64,000 nt of DNA, taken from positions 2,294,001 through 2,358,000 of the forward strand of contig NC_048555.1 of assembly GCF_902806685.2 (NCBI RefSeq), given 5' to 3'. The stretch comes from Maniola hyperantus (taxonomy: Eukaryota; Arthropoda; Insecta; Lepidoptera; Nymphalidae). The position numbers and the translations under genes are program-made. Under the pieces are notes generated by a model that saw only the letters and a program-made list of their open reading frames with translations, made no database searches and was not told the origin of the DNA. Shown here one piece after another: positions 1 through 10,089 of the stretch; position 1 is the stretch's first letter; each line of letters begins with the position of its first letter.

Positions 1-244
1 AAAATTCTAAGACGCACTCTGAATTATAAAACGGAAATAATGTATTTTATTATTAAACTGCAGCAGGTTGCCAAGTTTTCACCACAGACATGTTGGCGTG
101 CTCTGCACACTTTGCTTTAATTATGTGACAGCGTTCCTTGATCTGTTGCCTAATCGTGATTTTTTATGTATTAGGCACATAGCGTGTTGTAGTGAGAAAA
201 TGGAGAAAGATTTGTTTTATTACGAACTAAATGAACCGAAATCC

Positions 245-370
245 TTCAACTAGGAACTGTTTGATTTTCCCGGATAAAAAGTAGCCTATATCCGTCACCG
301 GGATATAAGCTTATTTGTAAACTGGTCGAACGGATGGGCCGTGAAAAGCTAGCAGACAGACAGAAACGGA
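245..370 (+). repeat. fragment of abundant lepidopteran 'CGACTTCG' repeat (family C)
   Basis: Contains the internal part of the repeat seen in fuller form at 13089, 21533 and 58244: a TTTTCCCGGATAAAAAGTAG stretch followed by a GATGGGCCGTG segment. The head with the CGCGACTTCG motif is missing. Nothing else recognisable lies in 1-1170; the short ORFs there have no family features. Confidence 0.55.
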
Positions 371-879
371 TTTTAACACGACTGCCCAAAACAATACTCT
401 AAAGTTTTCAGAGATCATGTATGAAGGTATGTATGTGAGTTTCTTTATTCCACCATAACTTCTAAATGTCTGAACAGATTTAGCTTGAGGTACGGGGTAT
501 CGATAGAATTCTTACGTCACCCCGAAAGATACAGGCTTTATATTTTTGAAAAGAAATCAATATGGCGGCTGTAGAGCGCCATTTGCAAATAGAAGTTTTT
601 TTACTTTTTAGTTCTTTTTTTGGATTTTGGCAGGCCAGTCGTATTTTTTATTTTTTAAATTACGATTTGTTTTTAATTCCCACGGGATAGGGATTAAATG
701 GGATTTATATTTTTGACGAGTAAGGCCGCGGGCGCTCGCTAGTCTTTGAATAAAAAAGCAGGTAGGCCGTGTATTACCATTAACTAGGTAGGTCCAAGTA
801 GCAATCACTTGCGATTCTCCTGTATATAGCTGCGCATAACGCAACCATCGCATTAAGTGCACGGTGTTTAATTTTCATA

Positions 880-925
880 ATCCAGCCGGACCGGCCCGGA
901 CCGGTTGCGGACCGGTGTCGATATA
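880..925. repeat. short GC-rich repeated motif
   Basis: A run of overlapping CCGGACCGG-type motifs stands out from the AT-rich surroundings. No function is evident. Confidence 0.3.
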
Positions 926-1170
926 TCGAGCTCTAAGACGCCGCCGCGTCTCGAGTATTGCCCATTACCGACAACTCTTTGATAAAATAGAAATTCAGTG
1001 ATAACTTTTCCATTATACTGAAGTTGTGGTCGATATTCGTATAGCTTTGCGTTTTATCTTTTGCTATTTGCCAAAGCGATAAAAACTTGTCAAGTGTGAG
1101 TCGACTTGACAAAGTCTCATAGCTAACGTCTATTATAGTTTCGAGAACGTTCACATGACGCTCACTGCTG

Positions 1171-1246
1171 CAATCAGCGCCAAAATGACGAAAATCAAGT
1201 TACTTCAGTTTTTGAAGAAACTTGATTTTCGCCATTTCGCCAGGTC
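1171..1246. repeat. hairpin: imperfect inverted repeat
   Basis: Arms GACGAAAATCAAGTT (about 1185-1200) and AACTTGATTTTCG (about 1218-1232) face each other across a loop of about 17 bases, and flanking GCG-CCA/CATTTCGC bases extend the pairing. It may be a small MITE relic. Confidence 0.5.
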
Positions 1247-1288
1247 GGCAATCCAGCGTAGGTACTTATATTAAGTAGAGGTCAGACT

Positions 1289-1361
1289 GCCCCGTTGGTA
1301 TAGTGGTTAGGATCTTCGACTCCATATTACGAGATCCTGGGTTCAAGTTCCGGGTCCGGCC
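1289..1361 (+). tRNA. tRNA-like sequence (probable pseudogene or SINE head)
   Basis: A box-A-like stretch TGGTATAGTGGTTAGG and a box-B-like stretch GGTTCAAGTTCC are about 34 bases apart, as in Asp/Glu-type tRNAs. The 5' GCCCCG and 3' terminal bases pair poorly, the anticodon stem is imperfect with an oversized loop, and there is no T4 terminator (the sequence continues into A8). It is more likely a degraded tRNA gene or SINE head than a working tRNA. Confidence 0.4.
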
Positions 1362-1399
1362 AAAAAAAATTTGTCATTGATTTTATTCTGATAAAAAAA

Positions 1400-1565
1400 A
1401 TTCAGTACAAGTCAGGAATTAAGAAGTTGGAGGTGTCAGGTATTGTGCGCCCGTGCCTCGTAGAGTACTACGCCTGATGTCTCTCCGGTCGTGTCGGATT
1501 CCCGATCCATCGAGCTATGATAGTGAGGGAATAGAGTGTACAACCTGTGTTTGCGCTATGATATC
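1400..1565 (-). repeat. interspersed repeat fragment, unclassified
   Basis: On the - strand this contains a block with AATCCGACACGACCGGAGAG and a later GAGGCACGGG, which I recognise as a widespread lepidopteran repeat block. The overlapping 119-codon + strand reading frame shows no domain and is probably fortuitous. Confidence 0.35.
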
Positions 1566-2113
1566 TCTCCATTCTCAAAGAACTGAAAATAAATCCAAGG
1601 CTTTCGTCACTAGTACAAATGCGAAATCCTCAAGTTCTTTTTGCACATCACAAGGAAGAGTTGTAATCGAAAACCTCCTGCTACAAGGACGAATGGAGGG
1701 CACACGTCCTGGGCGTTCCCCAACAAACACGCCTGTCTCCGTGTGTGCACATAATGCCACCAACAGAAGTCGCTGGAGGGAGATCGCACGAGCAGCAGTG
1801 AAGAATTCATAGCCACGACCACTCTGTTAATAGTGAACGATTGAGAAGAAGAACTCACGCGCAATTGGCTAATCTCTATGGAGATGGGCCACCGTGGCCG
1901 CAATTCGGTCGGGAAGACATTATTGTTAGAGGTCAGTGAACAATGCACACGAATTAGTGGGTAGGTCAGGTGACAGTCCAGCGCACTCGGGTGACAACTG
2001 ACATTGCACTAATTTCCTGGTACGGACTGGAGTTAGCTTACAAGTCGCATTAAAACTCGCACAATGTCCGCGTTCCTATACCTATACATTTTTACACCAT
2101 CACTTTATATACT

Positions 2114-2359
2114 TATAGTGTATTCAATATTAACTGGCGTGTTTCCACTTGAGACCGACAGTATCAATAACAATAGGACAGGAGGAATAACACTCATAGA
2201 TAATATTCATTTTTAAAGGAACCGGTTCAAACTTATATGTTTTGTTGCACACCAACCAGTGTTGATACTTTCGAATTCACCCGCCACGACTTAATCCTAT
2301 TGTTATTGCTAATGACGGTTTCAAGTGGAAACACGCCAGTTAATATTGAATGCACTATA
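2114..2359. mobile_element. MITE-like element with about 65-bp terminal inverted repeats
   Basis: The left arm begins TATAGTGTATTCAATATTAA and includes GGCGTGTTTCCACTTGA. The right arm is its near-exact reverse complement, with a few mismatches. The ends (…TA|TAGTG, CACTA|TA…) allow a TA target duplication as in Tc1/mariner elements, but this is not proven. The small ORF inside is not credible. Confidence 0.75.
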
Positions 2360-2504
2360 CCAGTTATTCATAGGATGTTGAATGTTGAACGTGGGAAGTC
2401 GATACGTTTAGTAATAATAACGTTTTAATTGTGTAAACCTTTAATTGCTGAACAAAATAATATTATAAGAACAATGGATTAAAGTTTATGGTGCCAGCGA
2501 CCCT

Positions 2505-2684
2505 ATGGTTGACTTTATACCTTAGCCTATGTTAAGACTTCGGCCTATTCGGAGAGTCCGAGGTTCGATCCACGCACCTCTGATCTTAATTGTATCTCCT
2601 TGGACCCTGAGACACAGGTTTATTAAACTTACTTCAGGGTTCCCGACACTAAATTAGTTGATGATGATGATGATGATGATGATG
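2505..2684 (+). repeat. diverged tRNA-derived SINE (family A) with GAT-repeat tail
   Basis: A tRNA-like head with a box-B-like GAGGTTCGATCC is followed by CACGCACCTC, as in the better copy at 3203. It ends in a run of GAT triplets at 2658-2683. The middle is strongly diverged. Confidence 0.5.
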
Positions 2685-2686
2685 AT

Positions 2687-2790
2687 TGGTTTCTACACGG
2701 CATCGTACCGGAACGCTAAATCGCTTGTCGGCACCGCTTTGCCGGTAGGGTGGTAACTAGCCACGGCCGAAGCCTCCCACCAGAAAAAAA
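2687..2790 (-). repeat. SINE family B fragment
   Basis: Matches in reverse the central part of the SINE at 36584: GGTTTCTACACGGCATCGTA, then TTGCCGGTAGGGTGGTAACT, then CGGCCGAAGCCTCCCACCAG. Confidence 0.65.
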
Positions 2791-2912
2791 AGACAAATAT
2801 CATCTAGTAAAACATGAATGCATACAATAGAACACTAGTCAAGTTCTTTTTCTTTAATTTTGAGACGTTGCCAATATCGGACATGTGCAAAGCTATCATA
2901 AACACATCTGTT

Positions 2913-2932
2913 GCACACACACACACACACCC
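2913..2932. repeat. (CA)n microsatellite
   Basis: About nine CA dinucleotides in a row. Confidence 0.85.
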
Positions 2933-3202
2933 AAATAACATAAATATACATATTGTCCATGGTTGCACATAGTTGCAGCTGTCAGTGGCCTGAATAATTA
3001 TAACTTAGGACACACGCATTAGTAGAACTGAATACTGAATAGATACTTTAAATATTTTTTAGTTGGTTGAATAAAGTTCTCTTGAAGGAAAAGAGAAGCT
3101 GAAATAAGCTGCACCCATAATTAAATTATTATTAAAAAATATAAGAACTCAAATTGACAAATTACGTAAAGTTTTAGTGGCATACTATCCAAATCATCCA
3201 AA

Positions 3203-3512
3203 GCTGTGATAGCCTAGTGGTTAGGACGCCCTCCTTCTAATCAGCGGTCGGGCGTTCGATCCCGGGCACGCACCCCTTACTTTTCGGAGTTATGTGCGTT
3301 TTAATTAATTAAATATCACTGTTTTAACGGTGAATGAAAACATCGTGAGGAAACCTGCATGCCTGAGAGTTCTCCATAATGTTCTCAAAGGTGTGTGAAG
3401 TCTACCAATCCGCACATGGCCAGCGTGGTAGACTATGGCCTAAACCTTTATCACTCTGAGAGGAGACCCGTGCTCTGTAGTGAGCCGGTGATGGGTTGAT
3501 CATGATGATGAT
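3203..3512 (+). repeat. tRNA-derived SINE, family A, near full length
   Basis: Pol III box A (GTGATAGCCTAGTGGTTAGG) and box B (CGTTCGATCCCGGGC) are clear. Then follow the family body (TTTTCGGAGTTATGTGCG, ACATCGTGAGGAAACCTGCA, TTCTCCATAATGTTCTCAAA, GAGGAGACCCGTGCTC) and the tail GGTTGATCATGATGATGATC. The tail resembles the TGATGA ends of the RTE LINE fragments in this window, which suggests RTE machinery moved it. Confidence 0.85.
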
Positions 3513-4079
3513 CCAAATCATTGAAACTCATAATGAAAACTCAAATAGGCCCGCGATTTTGGTCTGCGTATAAATTATGTACGATTTTTATATGCGTATA
3601 TTTTCCGGAACAAAAAGCAACCTATGCCGCCGTGGGAGGTTGTCGTGAAGTAGACACACACACTTTCGCATTTATAATATTATCTAGTGAATTATTAAGA
3701 TATTATAGAAAACTATATGCGAATAAAACTACCTACTTATGTAATTTTTAATAGGTATATTTTTAATAGCTTGCCATCGAACAAATACCCAAAATTGTAG
3801 AAAATGGATTCATTTTGTAACTCTGCTTTCCCGTTAGTTTTTACCCGATTACGGCAAAGCCAAAAGGAAGGGTTGGATTTGCAGTATTTAATTTTTATAT
3901 GGCCCGATTCCTGTCTAAATCCGTTTTCTTTTTCCTAAGTCTGTGTTAAATGTTAATCAATATAAAAACTAAAATCCAATGAAAATATCTATTCTAAGTT
4001 GAAACCTTTTATATATTCCGATCACGCGTATAAAATAACTCATTCCCGCATGGAAAGCTGTACAAATGCGGAGTAAAAA

Positions 4080-4375
4080 ACCGGCCAAGTGCGAGTTAGA
4101 CTCGCACATAAAGGGTTCCGTAACATCTGACTAGGTATTATATAACACTATGTACTTTTTAATTTGCATGGCAGCCATTTAAAGTTTGTTATTTTAGTTT
4201 ATTATTATATTTGTTATAGCCGCAATAGAAATAAATACCTACCTATGTGAAAATTTCAACTCTGTACCTATTACAGTTAATGAGATACAGCCCGCTGACA
4301 AATAAACAGATGGACAGCGGAGTTGTAGTAATAGGGTCCCATTAGCACCCTTCGGATGAGGAACCCTAAAAAGGC
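4080..4375 (+). repeat. interspersed repeat family D
   Basis: Starts CCGGCCAAGTGCGAGTTAGA, then GGGTTCCGTAAC, with a body matching copies at 15009, 21770, 46795 (reverse) and 55313, and ends near GGAACCCTAAAAA. It is a recurrent lepidopteran repeat; I cannot assign its class from sequence alone. Confidence 0.7.
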
Positions 4376-4539
4376 GTTTTATTAAGAATCCAAAGCAGCC
4401 AGAGCCAGATGTCGCGAGTAGGTGTGCATGTAACAGTTTACCGTATGGCGGCACGTAGTCTGCGTAGCTCTTTGATACGCACACCAACGCGCGATGTCAC
4501 CACGGACGCAACTTAAGCCGCGTCCTGACTGAAAAATAC

Positions 4540-4842
4540 GACCTCCCTGGCGCAGTGGTAAGCGCTGTTGTTTTATTAGTGGGAGGTCCCGGGTTCGATT
4601 CCCGGTAGGGATTTGGAATTTTATAATCTCAAAATTTTTGGCCTGGTCTGGTGGGTGACTTCGGCTGTTGCTAGTTACCACCCTACCGGCAAAGCCCAAG
4701 GTAGAAACTAAAGGGGTGTGGGTTTAATAAAAAACTGCCATATCCCTTCCAGGTTAGCCCGCTTCCATCTTAGACTGGATCATCATTTACCGGCCGGTGA
4801 GATTGCAGTCAAGGGCTAACTTGTATCTAAATAAAAAAAAAA
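4540..4842 (+). repeat. tRNA-derived SINE, family B, full length
   Basis: Box A lies in ACCTCCCTGGCGCAGTGGTA and box B is GGGTTCGATTCCCGG. The body includes GGTCTGGTGGGTGACTTCGG and ACCACCCTACCGGCAAAGCC. The end is AAGGGCTAACTTGTATCTAA followed by an A-rich tail. The 105-codon - strand ORF here is a shadow of the SINE. Confidence 0.85.
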
Positions 4843-5187
4843 TGTATTCTTCTAAATTGCATAATAACACTCTTCGCGTTTCGCAGTTGTGTAAAAATAT
4901 ACAAGTAAAGTTAAAAATGATTATTATGTGAAATAATACCTAAACCAACGCCATTGTTCTCTGCTATCGATGTGATTTTGGTAATGGTGACGCATGGTGA
5001 ATCACTTTGAGGAAGTTTTGTTAGATAACTGGGATTATTTTGGTAAAAAAAATTTAAGGAGGAAAGTATGTAAGAAGGTACACTCACATAAGGAAAATCC
5101 AGTTATAATTAATCCATTTTATCAGATAGCCTACGCAGTTTACTAATTTCATGCTATGTAGGTATAGCATGGACTTGGAGTACCTAC

Positions 5188-5362
5188 TACGTAGCCGAAA
5201 GTAATGTACATCGACCTTTAGAAGGAGATATCAGATTTGTAGTGCGTTGTCTCTGTCGTTGAGACCGACAAAACGTCATATAGGTATGAGTGACAGAGAC
5301 AACGCTCTACAAAGCCGAAATGTCATTCTAAAGACCGATGTACATCACTTTCTGCCGCGTAC
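5188..5362. mobile_element. MITE-like palindromic element, family P
   Basis: Inverted arms: left has GCCGAAAGTAATGTACATCG, right has the complement of GATGTACATCACTTTCTGCC. Inner arms carry GTTGTCTCTGTC / GACAGAGACAAC around GAGACCGACAAAACGTCATA. Related copies lie at 38694-38859 (inverted) and 36426-36524 (half). Confidence 0.75.
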
Positions 5363-6002
5363 TCTAACAAGTCGTCCATCCAGGCGTGCCCGAATTCCAG
5401 CCAAAGGAGCTTGCCCGTGAACGGGCCCTCTTTTGTGGCGTCGTGTCAAAACTTAAAATTAAATTAGAAAAATGTGTTATTTTTTACGATTTATTATGTT
5501 TTATTACGACTTTTCTTTCACTTTATTATTGAAAATATCCACAATTACAGTTAGAATCGTAAACATCTATTTATTTTGAAGAAGTAACCTAAAAAAAATT
5601 AAATATAACCTCAGTATCATCAACATAAAAAATAAGATTTCTTTATAACCAGGGTGAATAAATGGAATTCGTTTGCAGAATATAAAAAGGTAATTATTTG
5701 TCTACAAAATAAAATTAAAACTATAAAATTAAAATTATGGTGACATAACAATGGGGCCCTAAGCTCCTAAGAAAATGTTCAATCTCCTTTGTGCCAAGCA
5801 CCTGTTTTACTTTCATTTACCCCTCTGTAAATCTATCAAATATGAAAAATCGATCCTTTCTCCTGTTGGACTCGGTTGGCTCTTTGACGCGTGATGTTTG
5901 AAACTTGTGATTGCGTGTTGTATGACTGAAGATATCATTCGCCTTAAATAGCTTAAAAATGCTGTTTTTTAAGCCACTTACATAGGATAAGACTCCAACT
6001 GC
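5363..6002. other. stretch with no recognisable feature
   Basis: AT-rich sequence. I see no credible ORF, tRNA or repeat family here. Confidence 0.5.
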
Positions 6003-6126
6003 CGTATTCAGAGTCTTAATCGTTACTTAAGTTTTGTTAAAACGAGACAGAGCTATATCTCTCACATAAATCTGTCTTGTTTTAACTCAATCTTAAGAAA
6101 CGCTTAGCGACTCTGAGAACGGCAGC
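6003..6126. mobile_element. hairpin MITE, family H core with alternative arms
   Basis: Outer arms CTGCCGTATTCAGAGTCTTA and its near complement (GCGACTCTGAGAACGGCAG) enclose the core TTAAAACGAGACAGAGCTAT … AATCTGTCTTGTTTTAACTC. The core is the same as in the H elements at 44679, 47434 and 51904, but the outer arms differ. Confidence 0.75.
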
Positions 6127-7600
6127 AAGTCAAGTTAGTAAAATCAGCAGTTGCAGGATTACTAATGAACTAAGTAGTTTTAACTGGTTATTTTCGGATA
6201 TCTCAACTAACGGCAATTAAGGCAAATTGCCCGCATAATTTAGTTGAAAGGCAAAAACTGGGCTAGAATCCGCCAGCAATCCGGGCCGAATGTGAACGTA
6301 GGTGCCTATCGGATTAACGTTCCTTCACCAGATACCTCGCATTCCGACTCTAACATTTATTATCTATAACAAGCGCTGCCCATCACCCGTCCGTGATGGT
6401 GATTACACCAATTACCGGCCTTAAAAACTAGACGTGCTCCACAATGGTAGAGGTCTATACCCTGTAATGGGTCTGTAATGGCCCATTAAAGGCTATTAAT
6501 AAATGGTAAAAAGTTTCTTAACACGGTTCAATCTAAACGCGCCCTAACAGTGTGCGTTGCCAAGAAGTCTGCCGCGGCTCACGCACACATGCGTGCGCGA
6601 GCATACGACACACGCACATACGCAGCGGGGAAATCAAACGACCTGCGCGTACGCAAACTGGGGTTCGTAACGACCTATGGTATTTTGTATGTACATCTTA
6701 GATTATGTACATCTGTCCCTTCACAAATACCCAGTAAATAAAATTAGGTTCTTAAACCAAATCATCCGTCGTCAATATTACTTTTGATTTGTTCTGAATG
6801 GTTGAAAGTCTATTGTTTACTAAGCTACTACAATGTGACTGATTTATTTGCCTATCTGTTGAGGAGTTGCATTCTCCATCGCCAAAAGTATTCAATGTAC
6901 CTACTATACGCAAAAGACACCTAAAACTATTTCAAATAAAAAATAAATTAGTGAATTCAGTTCGACGCAGTAACATCGTCAAAAATTACCGGCCTCCTTT
7001 TTAAGTCCGGTAAAAATAGCGCAAGAAAAATATGATTCGCAAATATTATTTCAAAGTGACTAAAAGTTCTTTTGAAACGAATCTAAAATAATCTTCTATG
7101 AGGATTTCAAAGAGAAATAAGTATAAAATATTATATTAAGTATATTAGTAATGAACACAATAATTTATGTTACGTCCGGCGATTTCAAATAAAATTATAT
7201 ATTTTAGTGATTATATCGAGCTTCTAGGTGTTGATAAAATTATTTATTTTGGTATAATATGACACAGCGGGCCGCAGTATCTCCGGTACTTGTGCAAAAA
7301 TACCTATAATCTTGTTTTATTCGTTATTATTTATATCAATAGTAAATATGATTGTAAACAACTAAACAATATAAAATTCTAACACCCGACTACTCCCCTT
7401 AAAAATACCATCTTCGACGAACAGTTCATATTTTCAAATATAAATTAACTACAAAATAAGTATTATTATATGCAAAATCAAACAATCAAACCTGTGACCA
7501 CGCTAACCATAGTCGATGAAAAGAAAAATAACTCGAACGAAACATCATTTAACTCTTGGATGAATGATTACTTTATTTCACGTCACTGTCACACTAATAA
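6127..7600. other. mostly unassigned AT-rich sequence
   Basis: Contains a 63-codon ORF (6550-6741) rich in His/Ala/Arg with no family match, and A+T-rich sequence. No supported gene. Confidence 0.5.
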
Positions 7601-7611
7601 GTATATTATAA

Positions 7612-7780
7612 GTTTGTATGTGTGTATGTTTGTTACTCTTTCACGCAGAAACTACTGAACGGATTTGGCTGAGATTTGGAATAGAGGTAGATTATAACCT
7701 GGATTACCATATAGGTTACTAAGTATCCCGTAAAAATTTATGGTTCTCGCGGGATTCACGGCGGGGCAAAGCTAGTTAAC
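7612..7780 (-). repeat. repeat family C copy
   Basis: Reads TTTGTTACTCTTTCACGCAG, AACTACTGAACGGATTTGGC, then …CGCGGGATTCACGGCGGGGC, ending in AAAGCTAGTT: the reverse of the CGACTTCG repeat. Confidence 0.6.
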
Positions 7781-8349
7781 AATGCTACGGTGCATGTAAC
7801 CGAATAGCTAGTTTGGAGATTGTGTACAACTAAATGAACACCAATATAGCATTACTTAAATCGTTATTCTTGAACTAGTTAGCAGGCATAGATATAGCGT
7901 CTGTCGAATATATTTTTAGCGTCGTCTCCGGTGTCGATTTATGTCCCATCGCCCCAGAGCTGCTAAATGTATCAAGAAATTCTTAACTGACATATCCCGT
8001 TTCAAGAAATAACAAGAAAGAATCTGTCTATATCTTTAGTAGGTACTTATGCTGTTTTACACTATTTTTACTGTTTTACACGTTGCTGTTTTTTTACAAA
8101 ACAAATAAATAAAATAATTGCCTTAAATAAAAACTCATAATAGAAGTAATCCTAGTACCTACGCTCCCCAACGCTTTCCATACCAACGTATATCGTTCTA
8201 ATTTGAATACTAACCAAACAAACTTAATGATATTTTGTAGACGCGTTCTAGAAAAAATATCTGTGTATGTGGTTTGTCCGAATTCCGTAAAAATGTGTAG
8301 TTTCAAAGTTACACTAAAAAACTAATAAGCCTCGTAGTGTGATACCCGT

Positions 8350-9132
8350 TTTGTTTGAAATTCCAATATGACAACCCTGCAAACAGCTGATCGCAAAAAT
8401 TAACTCGTTAAAAGCTTATGTGAACTCGAAAGATCGTTTGAACGTTTTTCAAGTAGCATCATCATCATCAACCAATGGACGTCTATCGGTTGTCAAGTAG
8501 TGGAGGTACCGAAATAGTCTATGGCACTATTTGGTATTGCATACGTACCTTATTTGTCATGTTATATGATTTATCAAACACGCTGTATAAATAACTGACT
8601 GCTAAAATCGATTTCCGTAATGGATTTTCATCACTATGATTGAGTGAACACCACAAAATGAAGGTATGGAATCGATTCGGACGATAATGATCGGACCAAT
8701 TCATCAAGTTTATTGCTAGGATGGCTAAAACACTGCAGCATGCACTTCTCGGCAGTGAGTAATGAACGAGCCCAAACTCCAATGTGACAACCCTGCAAAC
8801 AGCTGATCGCAGGAAGGAACTCGTAAAAACTTCTTTGAACGTTTGTCAAGTAAGCGGAGGTTCCGAAAGAAACTATGGCCCTCTATTTGATATATTCCTC
8901 ATTTTGTCATGTTATCTGATTTATCAAACACGCTATAGGTATAACTAGATGTCTGACTCTTAAAATCGATTTCTGTAATTAATTTTCATCACCATGATCG
9001 AGTGAACACCACAAAATACTTGAAGGTATGGAATCGTTTCGGACTATAAAGGCCGGGTACATTCATCAAGTGTATTGCTAAGATGGCTAAGAACAATGCA
9101 GCATGCACTTCTCTCAATGAGTAATGAACGAG
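8350..9132. repeat. two-copy tandem duplication, unit about 390-430 bp
   Basis: Copy 1 (about 8366-8776) and copy 2 (about 8783-9132) both run from GACAACCCTGCAAACAGCTG through TTGTCATGTTATATGATTTA, GTGAACACCACAAAAT and GCAGCATGCACTTCTC to GTAATGAACGAGCCC. They are clearly diverged by substitutions and small indels. Copy 1 alone carries a 37-bp insert at 8456-8492. ORFs here are not conserved between copies, so coding is unlikely. Confidence 0.85.
8456..8492 (-). mobile_element. 37-bp truncated RTE-like insertion with 7-bp target duplication
   Basis: The insert carries CATCATCATCATCAACC and GGACGTCTATCGGTTG, both from the end of the RTE LINE at 12225-12620, but in opposite orientations. It is flanked by TCAAGTA on both sides (8449-8455 and 8493-8499); the other tandem copy has the empty site with one TCAAGTA. 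Confidence 0.65.
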
Positions 9133-9354
9133 CCCGTTAATTTATCATTCCACGTATTAATTCCACAATCATCAATCACTCAGTAGTTGCCCTTCGCGAG
9201 TCTGCGCGATTTCTATCTGCGAATATCGGATGTCTGCGATGACCCAAATACGAAGATCTCGGGTTGCTTTGACGTTAGCCTTCTCGCTTAGAGTGATTTA
9301 CATTATTAAGTGGTATATATTTAGATTTATAGAAATAGTAATAGAGAGACTTTT

Positions 9355-9440
9355 CCAAGACAACTGCTGGTTCGAAATGCCCTTCCTACCGAGAAGAACT
9401 AGCAAGAAACGCGGCGGCTACGCTTTACAAGCGGTGAAAG
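9355..9440 (-). repeat. LINE 3' tail fragment
   Basis: Reverse of the tail seen at 37350: CTACCGAGAAGAACTAGCAA and AACGCGGCGG. It joins the SINE fragment that follows, so the 110-codon ORF 9230-9562 is a mosaic of repeats, not a gene. Confidence 0.5.
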
Positions 9441-9445
9441 CGGTG

Positions 9446-9640
9446 ATAGCCTACGTCTCCTATTCGGAGTCCGAATTTCGGGCAGTCGGAGGCTCGACCA
9501 TGCACGCACCTCTAACTTTCAGAGTTATGTGCATTTCAGGCAATCAAATATCACTTGTTTAAACAGTGAAGGAAATCATCGTGATCATACTGCCTGAGAA
9601 TTCTTCCATAAAGTTCTCAAAGTCTGACAATTCGCACTCA
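9446..9640 (+). repeat. SINE family A, degraded copy
   Basis: Head GTGATAGCCTACGTCTCCTA is damaged, but CACGCACCTCTAACTTTC, GAGTTATGTGC, ATCATCGTGA and TAAAGTTCTCAAAG follow in family order. Confidence 0.65.
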
Positions 9641-10044
9641 GACATATCTGTAATATAAAAATGAATCAAAATGTGTTGGTCATCGCAAATCTCGAGAACA
9701 GCTGAACCGATTTCGCTAAAACTTTTTTTTTAATATTCCTTGAAGTACGAGGATGGTTCTTACGGAGAGAAAAATTTAAAGTATTAAAAAAATATTAAAG
9801 AATCGACTGTTAGGCGTTACGAAATTCGCCGGGTCAGCTTGTATATTATAATTACACAGAATTACACTAGAGTTACACTCTAATTAAACTAGAACCTTTA
9901 GAATATTATGTATATCAAGTATTACCCTATCTATTTAAACGAGTAATATCAAGTAAAAACCGCGAAGCTCTGACCTTCCTATAAGTGTACACCGAATAAC
10001 ACAAGTCATTTCATAGGATTTAAATCGTATTACTTAAGTATTTT

Positions 10045-10089
10045 TTTGGGTCTGATTTTTCAAACCAATGTTGAAAAATCAGACCCAAA
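10045..10089. repeat. perfect 19-bp hairpin with 7-base loop
   Basis: TTTGGGTCTGATTTTTCAA (10045-10063), loop ACCAATG, then the exact reverse complement (10071-10089). No flanking duplication is clear. Confidence 0.85.

Noticed and set aside
1453..1812. 119-codon ORF on the + strand
   Set aside because: Its start lies in an interspersed repeat block, it overlaps long ORFs on the other strand, and it has no domain or splice context.
2640..2690. CRISPR-like array or satellite
   Set aside because: Only a GAT-triplet microsatellite at a SINE end; no spaced direct repeats.
9230..9562. 110-codon ORF on the + strand
   Set aside because: Made of a LINE tail and a SINE head in succession; a mosaic of repeats.
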